Of a stretch of 64,000 bases of DNA, positions 1 through 8,901 are shown piece after piece. The stretch's first letter is position 1. Every line of letters starts with the position of its first letter. Under the pieces are notes generated by a model. It saw only the letters and a program-made list of their open reading frames with translations. It had not been told where the DNA came from and did not search any database. A program made the position numbers and the translations under genes. Source of the DNA: Bacillota bacterium (lineage in GTDB: Bacteria; Bacillota; Desulfotomaculia; Desulfotomaculales; Desulfallaceae); NCBI GenBank assembly GCA_023439185.1, contig JAEXOR010000003.1:238330-302329 (forward strand), given 5' to 3'.

Positions 1-980
1 CCTGAGTATTCGTCTTTTTTCCCTTTCGGCACGGCCATGGCGATGTCGGCGCCGGAAACCACGCCAACCTGGTCAATGGCGCCTTTGCTGACCTTGACGG
101 TACTTGTTTTAGCGTCTTTTTGGGCGAAGTTAACCGCCTCAAAGCGGGCAAAACCGTAATTATATATTTTTATGGATTCCCGAAAATGGCTTCTTACCTC
201 GGGGGTGCCAAGTACGACGGTAATCAGGCGCAGCCCATCTCTTTCCGCGGTGGAAGCCAGGCAGTATTTTGCTTCGTCTGTCCAGCCGGTTTTGCCGGCA
301 TCAACGCCCCGGTACCACTTGAGGAGCTTGTTGGTATTCCAAAGCACGAAATCACCGCCCCGCAAGTCATACCTGTAAATTGATGAATATTCCTTGAAAA
401 CAGGGTGTTTTAGCGCCTCACGTAGTATTACCGCCATATCGTAGGCCGAGGTGTAATGTGGTTCTTCGCCGGGCAGACCGTTACAATTGGCAAACCGGGT
501 ATGTTTGAGGCCCAGTTCCCTGGCGCGTTTGTTCATCAGTTCCACAAACGCTTGCACCGAACCAGCTATGTGTTCGGCCACCCCCACGCTGGCGTCATTG
601 GCCGAGCCCACTGCCACGGAAATAAGCATTTCCTTCATGCTCATTTCTTCACCCGGTTCCAAAAATACTTGGGATCCGCCCATATTAGCGGCGTTTTCTG
701 TGACTGTAATCTTGTCCTGCAGGCTGATCTCGCCTTTTTCCAGTGCTTCATTGGCTAACAGTTGGGTCATGATTTTGGTTACGCTGGCCATGGGCAATTC
801 TTTATCCGGCTCCTTGGACCACAGCACCGTGCCGGTGCCTGCGTCCATAAGCACCGCTGATTCGGCGGTGGTTTCCAGCCCGGCGGCGGAGACTTCCTCT
901 TGCGCGGCAGCCGCCGGCGATGTTCCCGCAGGGAAAAAGCAAATTGACAATCCCAGTAATATGACCAATATGTAATGCAT
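1..980 (-). CDS. dacF: D-alanyl-D-alanine carboxypeptidase (penicillin-binding protein 5/DacF family), 3' part outside window
   Basis: Translated on the minus strand from ATG at 980; the frame stays open to the window edge, so the C-terminus is missing. AGGAGGGG lies 8 nt before the ATG. A signal peptide (hydrophobic core then an Ala-rich cleavage region near residue 25) is followed by the three S11 serine-peptidase motifs: S-V-T-K (SxxK nucleophile and base), S-A-N (SxN) and K-T-G-W. The family removes the terminal D-Ala from peptidoglycan pentapeptides outside the membrane. In Bacillus dacF sits beside pdp/deoB and is transcribed with spoIIA; here a sigma/anti-sigma block and a cyclase separate it from pdp. 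The family call is firm; DacF rather than DacA/B rests on gene neighbourhood. Confidence 0.9.
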   Translation of the reverse strand, partial: MHYILVILLGLSICFFPAGTSPAAAAQEEVSAAGLETTAESAVLMDAGTGTVLWSKEPDKELPMASVTKIMTQLLANEALEKGEISLQDKITVTENAANMGGSQVFLEPGEEMSMKEMLISVAVGSANDASVGVAEHIAGSVQAFVELMNKRARELGLKHTRFANCNGLPGEEPHYTSAYDMAVILREALKHPVFKEYSSIYRYDLRGGDFVLWNTNKLLKWYRGVDAGKTGWTDEAKYCLASTAERDGLRLITVVLGTPEVRSHFRESIKIYNYGFARFEAVNFAQKDAKTSTVKVSKGAIDQVGVVSGADIAMAVPKGKKDEYS

Positions 981-1125
981 AATTAATTTCCCCTCCTGTT
1001 TTTCCTGTTCAAAATATTATGTGAGTCAAAAAAAAAGTTATTCTGGAAAGAAGTGTATGGAAAATACAACATCACCGGGGCGGTCGTATTTTTTATATAA
1101 AAAATTTAATTGTTGTGTAACATTT

Positions 1126-1162
1126 AACGCTCCCGATAAACTAAATATTTAGGAGCGTTTTT
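1126..1162 (+). promoter_or_regulatory. Hairpin overlapping the ribosome-binding site of the ECF sigma gene (possible attenuator)
   Basis: Perfect 8-bp inverted repeat AACGCTCC (1126-1133) and GGAGCGTT (1152-1159) with an 18-nt loop, followed by five T. The right arm contains the GGAG that should serve as Shine-Dalgarno for the ATG at 1168. The structure could act as an intrinsic terminator/attenuator or hide the ribosome-binding site. The repeat is seen directly; its function is inferred. Confidence 0.5.
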
Positions 1163-1167
1163 AGAAC

Positions 1168-1686
1168 ATGGCCATGTCTGCTTTGGAAAAAATTTATGAA
1201 CGGTACAGAGTTCCGGTGTTTCGCTACCTGTACAGGATGGGCGGGAACTATGATCTGGCGGAGGAACTCACCCAGGAGACCTTTTACCGGGTAGTTCTTT
1301 CCCTTGACGGCTTCCGGGGGGAATCGGCCCTTTCCACCTGGCTATTTGGCATTGCCTTTAACGTGTATAACACGCATATACGTCGCCAGGTCAGGCGCCG
1401 GGATGTGCCAATGGATCCGGAAATAGCGGGCGGGGGAAGGGAAGGCGACCCGGCCCTGGCCCTGGAAGAGGCGGAAAACTGGCAGCTGGCCAAACTGGCC
1501 TTGAAGCGTTTGTCTGTGGAGCACCGGGCAGTGATTGTCCTGAGGGAGATAGAGGGGTTTTCCTATGCAGAAATAGGCCGGGTGCTCAACAAATCACCCT
1601 CCACCGCCCGGGTTACGCTTTTCCGGGCCAAACAGAAATACAGGCTTATTTATAGTGATCTAACAAAAGGTGAGGTTAATGAGTAA
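1168..1686 (+). CDS. ECF-type RNA polymerase sigma factor
   Basis: 172 residues, the usual ECF length. Region 2 is recognisable near residues 10-75 (a YRYLYRMGG-like segment, then AEELTQETFYR and STWLFGIAFNV), and region 4 near 110-165 (LAKLALKRLSVEHRAVIVLR, FSYAEIGRVL helix-turn-helix). GGAGCG precedes the ATG, with a second in-frame ATG two codons on. The stop overlaps the start of the downstream anti-sigma gene by 8 nt, so the pair is translationally coupled. It would direct RNA polymerase to a small regulon, perhaps cell-envelope stress given the dacF neighbour. The inducing signal is unknown. Confidence 0.9.
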   Translation: MAMSALEKIYERYRVPVFRYLYRMGGNYDLAEELTQETFYRVVLSLDGFRGESALSTWLFGIAFNVYNTHIRRQVRRRDVPMDPEIAGGGREGDPALALEEAENWQLAKLALKRLSVEHRAVIVLREIEGFSYAEIGRVLNKSPSTARVTLFRAKQKYRLIYSDLTKGEVNE

Positions 1687-3148
1687 CAGTGAGTGTGAAC
1701 TGATCAGGGATCTTCTCCCCTTGTACTCCGACGGGGAGGCCAGCGGCGCCACCCTGGAGCTGGTAGAAAGACACCTGCCGGGATGCCCCCGCTGCCGGGA
1801 GATGCTGGAGGTTTACCAGCAGCCGGCCCTGCCGGAGTTGACCCGGGAGCAGGCCCCCGCAAAGGCCAAAAAGTATTTTTCCAGCAAACTTCATCAGTTG
1901 GTCTTTACGTTGGCGATGGCGCTGGTCATGACCTTCTCCACCATCGCCTGGGCCTCCTATCAGGTGGGGCGGAATGCGGCCCTGCGGGACCCTTCCTTCA
2001 ACCAGGCCAGTGACCTGGGTCTTTTCACTGAGGTCGGGCAGGCCAAAAAGCTGGGCCCCCACGTCATCACCGTGGAGCGGATCCTGGTGGACACGGCCCG
2101 GACCAGCGTCTTTTACCGGGTGGACCCCGGGCTGGACAGTGAAACCTTCTTGCAGATCGAGATGACTGACGACCGGGGGGTTCAATACGATGCCCGGGGC
2201 GGCCGGGGGTTTAAGGGCCGTCAGTTTGTTTACGACCTGGACCCGGTAAACATCGACGCCGATAAGATCATACTCAATTTCAGCACCGATGAAATACCGG
2301 AGCAGGCAAGCTTTGAGATATCGGTAGACCCCGGCAGGGTGGCTGAAAAGACCCGGGAAGTCTATCCCGGCCTGAAGACTGCGGCGGGTTCGGCCGAACT
2401 GGCCCTGGACAAGGCGGTGCTGGGTCTTTCCGAAAGCATCTTCTTTTTCCGTATCCGCTGGCCGGAGGACTCCACCGTGGCCGGCGTCGGGGTCGGGATC
2501 AACCCGCCCATGCAGGCCAAAATGGGTCCCAGCGGCCCGGTCAGCGCCGAGGGACGGATCAGCAGTCCGCCCCCGTCTTCCATGATTGACCCGGCCGGGG
2601 CCTTTCCGCCCGACTTTTGGGCTGATCTTACCGACGTGACCAATGGTAAGAGGATCACAGTTGAAACAACCCGTACCCAGACCGACCCGGTGACGGGGGG
2701 GATCAGAGGGTCCTTCCATTTTGGGCCGGTGGAGCCGTCGGCCAGGGATTTAAAACTGACCCTGCCTCCCCTGTACCTTTACCGCTTTCCGGAGGAGGAG
2801 CAGACGGTGGAATTTGCCTGGCCCCAACAGGGAGAGATGAATATCGGCAAGGTTTTCAGACAGGGACCGGTATCCTTCACCCTGGAGAAGGCAGCCAGGG
2901 AGGAGATGCAGCTGGCCTTATATTTCAAATTTCAGCAGGACCAGGATCAGCCCGCCTTTTATTATCGTCCCGATTTTCGTTTAAAGGATGAGGGCTTCTG
3001 GAGGGAACAAATGCGGCTGGAATGGCCGGATCCGGCCTCCATTAAAATTACCTTTCCCCTGCCCGAAGAGGAAAGGGTGGCGCTCAAATTGAGCAGCCTG
3101 GGAGAAAGGCTGCCCCGGGTGGAATGGGAGATCAATGCCGCCCAGTGA
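1679..3148 (+). CDS. Membrane-anchored zinc-finger anti-sigma factor with large extracytoplasmic domain
   Basis: 489 residues from ATG 1679 (AAAGGTGAGG 4-13 nt upstream); a GTG at 1670 is also in frame but less well placed. The N-terminus carries the ZAS zinc motif His32-x3-Cys36-x2-Cys39 that binds ECF sigma factors. One transmembrane helix follows near residues 75-97, then about 390 residues predicted outside the membrane, resembling the DUF4179/DUF5643 architecture of clostridial RsiV/RsgI-like proteins. Overlap with the sigma gene makes it the cognate inhibitor. How it is released (proteolysis or ligand) cannot be read from the sequence. Confidence 0.8.
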   Translation: MSNSECELIRDLLPLYSDGEASGATLELVERHLPGCPRCREMLEVYQQPALPELTREQAPAKAKKYFSSKLHQLVFTLAMALVMTFSTIAWASYQVGRNAALRDPSFNQASDLGLFTEVGQAKKLGPHVITVERILVDTARTSVFYRVDPGLDSETFLQIEMTDDRGVQYDARGGRGFKGRQFVYDLDPVNIDADKIILNFSTDEIPEQASFEISVDPGRVAEKTREVYPGLKTAAGSAELALDKAVLGLSESIFFFRIRWPEDSTVAGVGVGINPPMQAKMGPSGPVSAEGRISSPPPSSMIDPAGAFPPDFWADLTDVTNGKRITVETTRTQTDPVTGGIRGSFHFGPVEPSARDLKLTLPPLYLYRFPEEEQTVEFAWPQQGEMNIGKVFRQGPVSFTLEKAAREEMQLALYFKFQQDQDQPAFYYRPDFRLKDEGFWREQMRLEWPDPASIKITFPLPEEERVALKLSSLGERLPRVEWEINAAQ

Positions 3149-3179
3149 TTGGCAATGAAAATAATGCAACGGGAACAGG

Positions 3180-3692
3180 ATGGGTGAAAATTTGGCAGTG
3201 GAATTGACCGGATCAGCCGGACTCTTCGGCAATGAAAGTGCTTTGGAAAAGGTATTTGGCCTTCTATATACCGTAGGTTTCAGGATGACCGGGGACCACC
3301 GGGAGGCCGCCGGCTTGGTGGAGATGGCTATCAGCGCTACCGGCGCTGAAGAAAATCTGTACCCTGCTCTGAAAGTAATGCTCAGGCAATACGCAGGGGA
3401 AGGTGCAACGGCCCGGGACAGGATGACGCCGGCCGGCGGCCGGTCTTCCGGCCAATCCCGGCGGGACCTGCTAATCCAGGGGGCGCTTCTGCATCTCCCG
3501 GCCGGAGAAAGGCTGGTGGTGGTTCTGCGGGACGTGTTGGGGCTGAGCTATGCCCAAGTTGGCGAGGTTGCCGGACTGGACGAACCGGTGGTGGCCCGTA
3601 TGCTGGCGGCGGGGCGGAGGCGCCTGGCGGAACAACTGATTCCGCACATAAAACAGTCCGGTTGTTTAGAAGAGGATTATTGTGGTGAATGA
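3180..3692 (+). CDS. Degenerate sigma-70 region-4-like protein
   Basis: 170 residues, 31 nt after the anti-sigma gene. The C-terminal half resembles sigma region 4: LPAGERLVVVLRDVLGLSYA, then a helix-turn-helix-like VGEVAGLDEPVVARMLAAGR. The N-terminal half has a region-2-like FGLLYTVGFRMTGDHREAA but lacks the conserved core-binding and -10 recognition residues. It may be a sigma paralogue decaying or repurposed as a regulator. The ribosome-binding site is weak (GGGAACAGG). It ends 7 nt from the convergent cyclase gene. Function not assignable beyond the fold resemblance. Confidence 0.6.
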   Translation: MGENLAVELTGSAGLFGNESALEKVFGLLYTVGFRMTGDHREAAGLVEMAISATGAEENLYPALKVMLRQYAGEGATARDRMTPAGGRSSGQSRRDLLIQGALLHLPAGERLVVVLRDVLGLSYAQVGEVAGLDEPVVARMLAAGRRRLAEQLIPHIKQSGCLEEDYCGE

Positions 3693-3698
3693 ATTGTC

Positions 3699-5321
3699 TT
3701 ATTGCTTAGCGCCCATCGTGCTGATAAACACAACCTTGTTCTTCCCAGTGTTTTTGGCCAGGTAAAGGTTCTTGTCGGCTATTTTAATCAACTCGTCTTT
3801 TTTGAGGCAGGCTGCCGAGCAGTAGGCGGCGCCGATACTGACGGTTAAATTGCCGTTCGGCTGGGTGCCCTGGTATTTGAATTCATACTCTTCCACCGTT
3901 TTCCTGATCTTTTCCGCAGTGATTCCGACCCCTTCTGCCGAAGTCTGGCAGCAGATTACCGCAAATTCCTCCCCGCCGTACCGGCACAGGATATCGGTTG
4001 AGAAAAGGATTTCTTTCACAACGTTAACAATGGTTTGCAGCAGTTCATCCCCTGCCTGATGCCCGTTCAGATCGTTATAAGTCTTGAAGAAATCGATATC
4101 GAACATGATTAAGCCGAAATTATTCACCGCTTTAAAGGTTTCCGGTCCATAAGTTTGCATTTTGTTGACCCGGTCAATTTCCTGCTGCAGCCTCTCGTCA
4201 AAGAAATAACGGTTGTAAGCTTGGGTCAGCCAATCTTTCGTTGCCAGGCTCTGCAATTCTTTGTTCAGCCGAATAACTTCTTCCAAATTTTTTTTATGTT
4301 CCGTAATGTTCTTGATGAGCATAATGGTTGCGATATGATTGTCCTCTACAATAATCGGGGTGATTTCCGCCAGGTAATAGTTCGTACCATTGTCGGCCAG
4401 GCGCTGCATTTCAATACTTACTTTTGCTTGTTCCCGGACCGCTTTATTGACTGAATGAATAAATTGTTCTTCGTCAAAATTTTTGCAGCCTTTTTTGAGC
4501 ACCGCAATAATGCCGGTTTTTCTGGCAACCCCGGTGCATGCCTCCGCGAACGTTTTATTGAAATCGATGATTTCGTAATCTTCATTAAAAACGACATAGC
4601 CGTCGGAAATGATATCAACTACCCTTTGCAAGGCGATAGGGATGACATTCAAAAAGTCCAATTTAACGATGGCGATGATAAAGAAAATAACGGCGACAGC
4701 AAAAACGATGTTTTCGATAGCCGCCGACCAGTCAAAGATAGAAAATGTGCTGAACGAGTCTACGATCAAAGAGATGAAAATAGCGAAAAAAATCACCAGG
4801 GCCTGCCTGGAAAAAAAACCGAAGTTTTTGACGGAAAAATATAGAAGATAAAAAAGGCCGATTCCGATGCAGAAATAGCAATATATCGTATGGACAACGA
4901 AATAAAATCCATAATCCTGCTGGGATGGGATCAGGGCGAATGTTGTATAAAAAAAATGATGGTAGGGATTGGTGAATAAGACTACCAGGGAAATAACCGG
5001 AACAATAAATAGCAAGGCATGCTTCCAGGAGAACTTGATTCTGGTTTGGGCAAAAATCAAACCGGTGAATAAAATTGAAAGCGAAACAAAGATAATGCCG
5101 ATAAAGTATATTCTTTCACAGACAGCCAATAGCCACTGCGTCCTTGTAAAGGTGATATGACATAATACGGAAATATTCCAGATCAGCAGGCTGATTACCA
5201 TAGCCATCACGGCACAGTGAATCTGCTTTTTCTTCTTTTTTTGGGCAATTAAAAATAAAAGAATCAGCATCAACAGGATAGAGAGCACTAACAGGAACTG
5301 ATAAACGGACAAATTTTCCAA
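3699..5321 (-). CDS. Membrane diguanylate cyclase (7TM sensor-PAS-GGDEF)
   Basis: 540 residues, TTG start behind GGGAGAGG. The first ~225 residues form about seven transmembrane helices of the histidine-kinase N-terminal 7TM type. A PAS-like domain follows (about 235-345, including DNGTNYYLAEITPI), then a short coiled coil and a GGDEF domain from about 365. The active-site signature is GGEEF, which is catalytically competent. The inhibitory-site Arg (RxxD five residues upstream) is replaced by Phe (F-S-T-D), so product inhibition through that site is unlikely. It makes cyclic di-GMP at the membrane in response to an unknown signal. It stands alone, separating the sigma block from pdp. Confidence 0.92.
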   Translation of the reverse strand: MENLSVYQFLLVLSILLMLILLFLIAQKKKKKQIHCAVMAMVISLLIWNISVLCHITFTRTQWLLAVCERIYFIGIIFVSLSILFTGLIFAQTRIKFSWKHALLFIVPVISLVVLFTNPYHHFFYTTFALIPSQQDYGFYFVVHTIYCYFCIGIGLFYLLYFSVKNFGFFSRQALVIFFAIFISLIVDSFSTFSIFDWSAAIENIVFAVAVIFFIIAIVKLDFLNVIPIALQRVVDIISDGYVVFNEDYEIIDFNKTFAEACTGVARKTGIIAVLKKGCKNFDEEQFIHSVNKAVREQAKVSIEMQRLADNGTNYYLAEITPIIVEDNHIATIMLIKNITEHKKNLEEVIRLNKELQSLATKDWLTQAYNRYFFDERLQQEIDRVNKMQTYGPETFKAVNNFGLIMFDIDFFKTYNDLNGHQAGDELLQTIVNVVKEILFSTDILCRYGGEEFAVICCQTSAEGVGITAEKIRKTVEEYEFKYQGTQPNGNLTVSIGAAYCSAACLKKDELIKIADKNLYLAKNTGKNKVVFISTMGAKQ

Positions 5322-5394
5322 AAACAGCCTCTCCCGTTAAATTATCATCTATAAAAATAATTGAATGAGAAACCGCCAATTTTCCCCATGGTTT

Positions 5395-6699
5395 TCACTC
5401 CACTGTTTCCAGGATCAGCGGGGCCGGGTCGGGCGGAGTGTCGCTGATGGTGAACGCGCCGGTTAGTGCCGCCGCTGCGTCAGTTAGCGTATTCTGCCGG
5501 TTGGTATGTAAAATTGCCAGGGGTTCCCCTGCTTTGACGGGCTCCCCGGGCTTTTTGACAAGCTCCAGGCCGGCGGCGTGGTCTATCCTGTCGTCCTTGG
5601 TCATCCGGCCGGCGCCCAGCAGCATGGCCGCGCGGCCCACCTGCATGGCGTCGATGGAAACCACGTACCCGGCCCGGGGCGACGGGGCTTCCTGTTTGAT
5701 GGAGGCGGCTGGTAGTATGTCCGGGTTGTCGGCAACTCCCGGGTCTCCCCCCTGGGCCTCCACCAGAGCTTTGAACTTGCGCAGTGCTGTACCGTTTTGC
5801 AGCACCTTTTCCAGCCTGGTTCGGGCCGGGGCATAGGCTCTTTCCACTTTGCCCAGTACCAGCATGTGCGCGCCCAGGGCCAGGCATAATTCCCGCAAGT
5901 CGTCCGGGCCTTGCCCCCGCAGGGTATCCAGGGCTTCGCGCACCTCCAGGGCGTTGCCTATGAAACGGCCCAGGGGGCGGCTCATGTCGGTCACCACGGC
6001 CAGCATCTCCCGGCCCACCCGGCGGCCGATGTCCACCATGGCCCCGGCCAGTGCCGCGGCTTCCGCGCGGGTTTTCATGAACGCGCCGCTGCCGCACTTG
6101 ACGTCCAGCAGGATGGCGTTTGCTCCGGAAGCGATTTTCTTGGCTGTGACGCTGGATGCGATCAGCGGGATGCTGTCCACGGTGGCGGTGACGTCCCTCA
6201 AGGCGTAAAGTTTTTTGTCAGCCGGGGCCAGGGTGCCGGTCTGGGCCATCAGGGCAATGTTGATTTCCCTGACCTGCCTTATAAACGCGTCGGGCTCCAG
6301 GGCGGTGTTAAAGCCCGGGATGGACTCCAGCTTGTCGATGGTGCCGCCGGTATGCCCCAATCCCCGGCCGCTCATTTTGGCTATCGGCACCCCGGCGGCT
6401 GCCGCCAGCGGACCCAGGACCAGGGTGGTTTTATCCCCCACCCCGCCGGTACTATGCTTGTCCACCTTAATTCCCGGTATTTCCGACAGGTCGATTTGGG
6501 TTCCGGACCTGACCATGGCCATGGTCAGGTCGGCGGTCTCCCGGCTGTTCATGCCCTGAAAATAAATGGCCATTAATAGCGCCGCCGCCTGGTAATCAGG
6601 TATATCATCCCGGGTATAACCAGAGATGAAAAAATCAATTTCGGATGTGGACAACTCGCCGCCGTTTCTTTTATTCAGGATCAAGTCGTACATGTGCAT
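5395..6699 (-). CDS. pdp: Pyrimidine-nucleoside phosphorylase
   Basis: 434 residues, full length for the thymidine/pyrimidine phosphorylase family. The signature KVDKHSTGGVGDKTTL, the KMSGRGLGHTGGT loop and the DVKCGSGAFMKT phosphate/base-binding segment are all intact. It phosphorolyses uridine, thymidine and deoxyuridine to base plus (deoxy)ribose 1-phosphate. The start ATG overlaps the deoB stop (TAATG), so the two are coupled: the sugar 1-phosphate made here is the substrate of phosphopentomutase. Confidence 0.96.
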   Translation of the reverse strand: MHMYDLILNKRNGGELSTSEIDFFISGYTRDDIPDYQAAALLMAIYFQGMNSRETADLTMAMVRSGTQIDLSEIPGIKVDKHSTGGVGDKTTLVLGPLAAAAGVPIAKMSGRGLGHTGGTIDKLESIPGFNTALEPDAFIRQVREINIALMAQTGTLAPADKKLYALRDVTATVDSIPLIASSVTAKKIASGANAILLDVKCGSGAFMKTRAEAAALAGAMVDIGRRVGREMLAVVTDMSRPLGRFIGNALEVREALDTLRGQGPDDLRELCLALGAHMLVLGKVERAYAPARTRLEKVLQNGTALRKFKALVEAQGGDPGVADNPDILPAASIKQEAPSPRAGYVVSIDAMQVGRAAMLLGAGRMTKDDRIDHAAGLELVKKPGEPVKAGEPLAILHTNRQNTLTDAAAALTGAFTISDTPPDPAPLILETVE

Positions 6700-7889
6700 T
6701 ATGCTTCACCATCCGGGAGGATATCCGACGCGAAACTGGCGCCGGTTGGATAGGTCAAACCGAATAACCGGGCCACTGTGGCCGCCACATCGCTGAAGCT
6801 GTTCCGCACCCCCAGGGCCACGCCCCGCCTGAGGCCGGGGCCGTAAACCAAAAGGGGCACGTATTCCCTGGTATGATCAGTGCCCGGGGTGGTGGGATCG
6901 GTGCCGTGATCGGCGGTAATCAGCAGCACGTCCCTCTTGCCAAGGGACGCCATTATCTCCGGCAGTCTGCGGTCAAACTCCTCCAGCGCGGCGGCGTAAC
7001 CCCGGGGGTCGTTGCGGTGCCCGTACTTCTGGTCAAAGTCAACCAGGTTGGTAAATATTAAACCGCTGAAGTCTTCTTTCATCAAGGCCAGGGTTTGGTC
7101 CACCCCGTCAGTGTTGTTCTTTGTCAGAACAGATCTGGAGACGCCCTCGCCGGCAAAGATGTCCCGGATTTTACCGACTCCCACCACTTCAAAACCGTGC
7201 TTCAAAAGCAGATCCAGGACCGTGGGGGCCGGCGGTTTCACAGAGTAGTCGTGACGGTTGGCGGTGCGTTCAAAGGCTCCGGGGGTACCCACAAAGGGCC
7301 GGGCGATAACCCTGCCCACTTCGTGCTTGCCGGTGAGCAGCTTCCGCGCTATGCCGCACATCCGGTAGAGTTCCTCCAGCGGGATTACTTCCTCGTGGGC
7401 GGCAATTTGAAATACGCTGTCGGCCGAAGTGTAAACGATGGGGTATCCCGTGCGCATGTGCTCTGCACCGAGCTCTTCAATGATGCCGGTGCCCGAGGCC
7501 GCTTTATTGCCCAGGATATCCCTGCCGATTTGCTGTTTGAAGGGTTCGATGATCTCGGGCGGAAAACCGTCGGGGTAGACCGGGAAAGGTTTTTCCAGGA
7601 TGATGCCGGCCAGTTCCCAGTGTCCGGTGGTGGTGTCTTTGCCCGGTGAGCGTTCCGCCATTTTTCCGTAGCCGGCCAGGGGCTTGTCCACCGCCGGCAC
7701 GCCGGCCAGATTGGTAAGCAGACCCAGTCCGAGCTTGCCTAGGTGCGGCAGGTTCAGGCCGCCCGCGGCCAGCGAGCAATTGCCCAGGGTATTGCACCCG
7801 TAATCGCCGTATATCCCTGCGTCCGGAAGGGCTCCAATCCCCGCGCTGTCCAAAACGATAATGGTGACTTTCCTGAGCGGCAGTTTCAA
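6699..7889 (-). CDS. deoB: Phosphopentomutase
   Basis: 396 residues with a TTG start 7 nt behind AAGGAGGA. Alkaline-phosphatase-superfamily metal sites are visible: VLDSAGIGALPDA near the N-terminus, the SGKDTTTGHWE catalytic-Thr region, and LITADHGTDPTTPGTDH near the C-terminus. It interconverts (deoxy)ribose 1- and 5-phosphate in nucleoside salvage. It lies between xerD and pdp as in Bacillus. Confidence 0.97.
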   Translation of the reverse strand: MKLPLRKVTIIVLDSAGIGALPDAGIYGDYGCNTLGNCSLAAGGLNLPHLGKLGLGLLTNLAGVPAVDKPLAGYGKMAERSPGKDTTTGHWELAGIILEKPFPVYPDGFPPEIIEPFKQQIGRDILGNKAASGTGIIEELGAEHMRTGYPIVYTSADSVFQIAAHEEVIPLEELYRMCGIARKLLTGKHEVGRVIARPFVGTPGAFERTANRHDYSVKPPAPTVLDLLLKHGFEVVGVGKIRDIFAGEGVSRSVLTKNNTDGVDQTLALMKEDFSGLIFTNLVDFDQKYGHRNDPRGYAAALEEFDRRLPEIMASLGKRDVLLITADHGTDPTTPGTDHTREYVPLLVYGPGLRRGVALGVRNSFSDVAATVARLFGLTYPTGASFASDILPDGEA

Positions 7890-7919
7890 TGCGGTCTCCT
7901 CCTTGTAAAACTAAATCTG

Positions 7920-8807
7920 TCAAGCCCTGGGGTGGTATTTGTTAAACGCGTCCCTCAGCCTGGTATCGGTGAGGTGAGTGTATATCTGGGTGGTGGAAAT
8001 ATCGGCATGGCCCAGCATTTCCTGCACCGAGCGCAGATCGGCCCCGTTTTCCAACAGGTGCGTGGCAAAGGAGTGACGCAGGGTGTGCGGTGTGATTTCG
8101 ACATTGATGCCCGCCGCTCGGGCATACTTTTTAAGTATTTTCCAGAAACCCTGCCTGGTAAGCCGCTTGCCGCGCATGTTCAGAAAAAGAGCTTTTTGGT
8201 TGGCGCCGGTTTTTATTTTTGCCCTGCCGCGCCGCAGGTATTCCGAAAGGAACAGTACCGCCGCGCCGCCCATGGGCACGATACGCTCCCGGGAACCTTT
8301 ACCCATGCAGCGCACATAACCGTGTTCGCAGTCCACATGGTTTACATCCAGGGACAGCAGTTCGGAAACCCGCATGCCGGTGGCGTACATCAGCTCCAGC
8401 ATGGCTTTGTCGCGGATGCCGGGAGTGTTTCCCACCCGGGGTTGTTCCAGCAGCCTGGCCACTTCCTCCTGGGCCAGTACGGCGGGCAGTTTTTTCTTGA
8501 CACCCGGCGATTCCATGTTTTCAGTAGGTTCTATTTCCAGTCTGCCCTCGTCAACCAGGTAACGGCTGAACACTTTCAAAGCCGCCATCTGCCTGGCGAC
8601 GGTGGCGGGGGAACGTCCGTTTTTCTTCAGGTCCAGGATATAATTCATCACCGTGTGCCGGTCCAGTGAATTAATGTCCCTGATCTGGCGCCGCAGGCAA
8701 AAATTTTTAAATTGCTTTAGATCCAGAGCATAGGATATCAAAGTGTTTTCAGCTAATCCTCTTTCCACGGCCAGGTAGTTGATAAAGTCTCTAATGTGCC
8801 TGTCCAT
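7920..8807 (-). CDS. xerD: Site-specific tyrosine recombinase XerD
   Basis: 295 residues, typical XerC/D size. The N-terminal SAM-like core-binding domain covers about 1-85. Catalytic residues are recognisable: Arg in TGMRVSELLSL, Lys in GKGSRERIVP, HTLRHSFATHLL (HxxR), LGH, and the nucleophile Tyr in STTQIYTH. It resolves chromosome dimers at dif. XerD rather than XerC is inferred from its position between spoIIM and deoB. Confidence 0.92.
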   Translation of the reverse strand: MDRHIRDFINYLAVERGLAENTLISYALDLKQFKNFCLRRQIRDINSLDRHTVMNYILDLKKNGRSPATVARQMAALKVFSRYLVDEGRLEIEPTENMESPGVKKKLPAVLAQEEVARLLEQPRVGNTPGIRDKAMLELMYATGMRVSELLSLDVNHVDCEHGYVRCMGKGSRERIVPMGGAAVLFLSEYLRRGRAKIKTGANQKALFLNMRGKRLTRQGFWKILKKYARAAGINVEITPHTLRHSFATHLLENGADLRSVQEMLGHADISTTQIYTHLTDTRLRDAFNKYHPRA

Positions 8808-8901
8808 TTCATGACCTCCAAATTATTGTGTTTTTCCACAAATTACGTGCTAATTCCTGCTGTAAATCGCTTTTGAAAAAAAAGAAACGGCTGATTAGCT
8901 T

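Noticed and set aside
1676..2719. 347-codon minus-strand frame opposite the anti-sigma gene
   Set aside because: Antisense shadow of a GC-rich gene; composition is Gly/Pro/His-rich and no family is recognisable.
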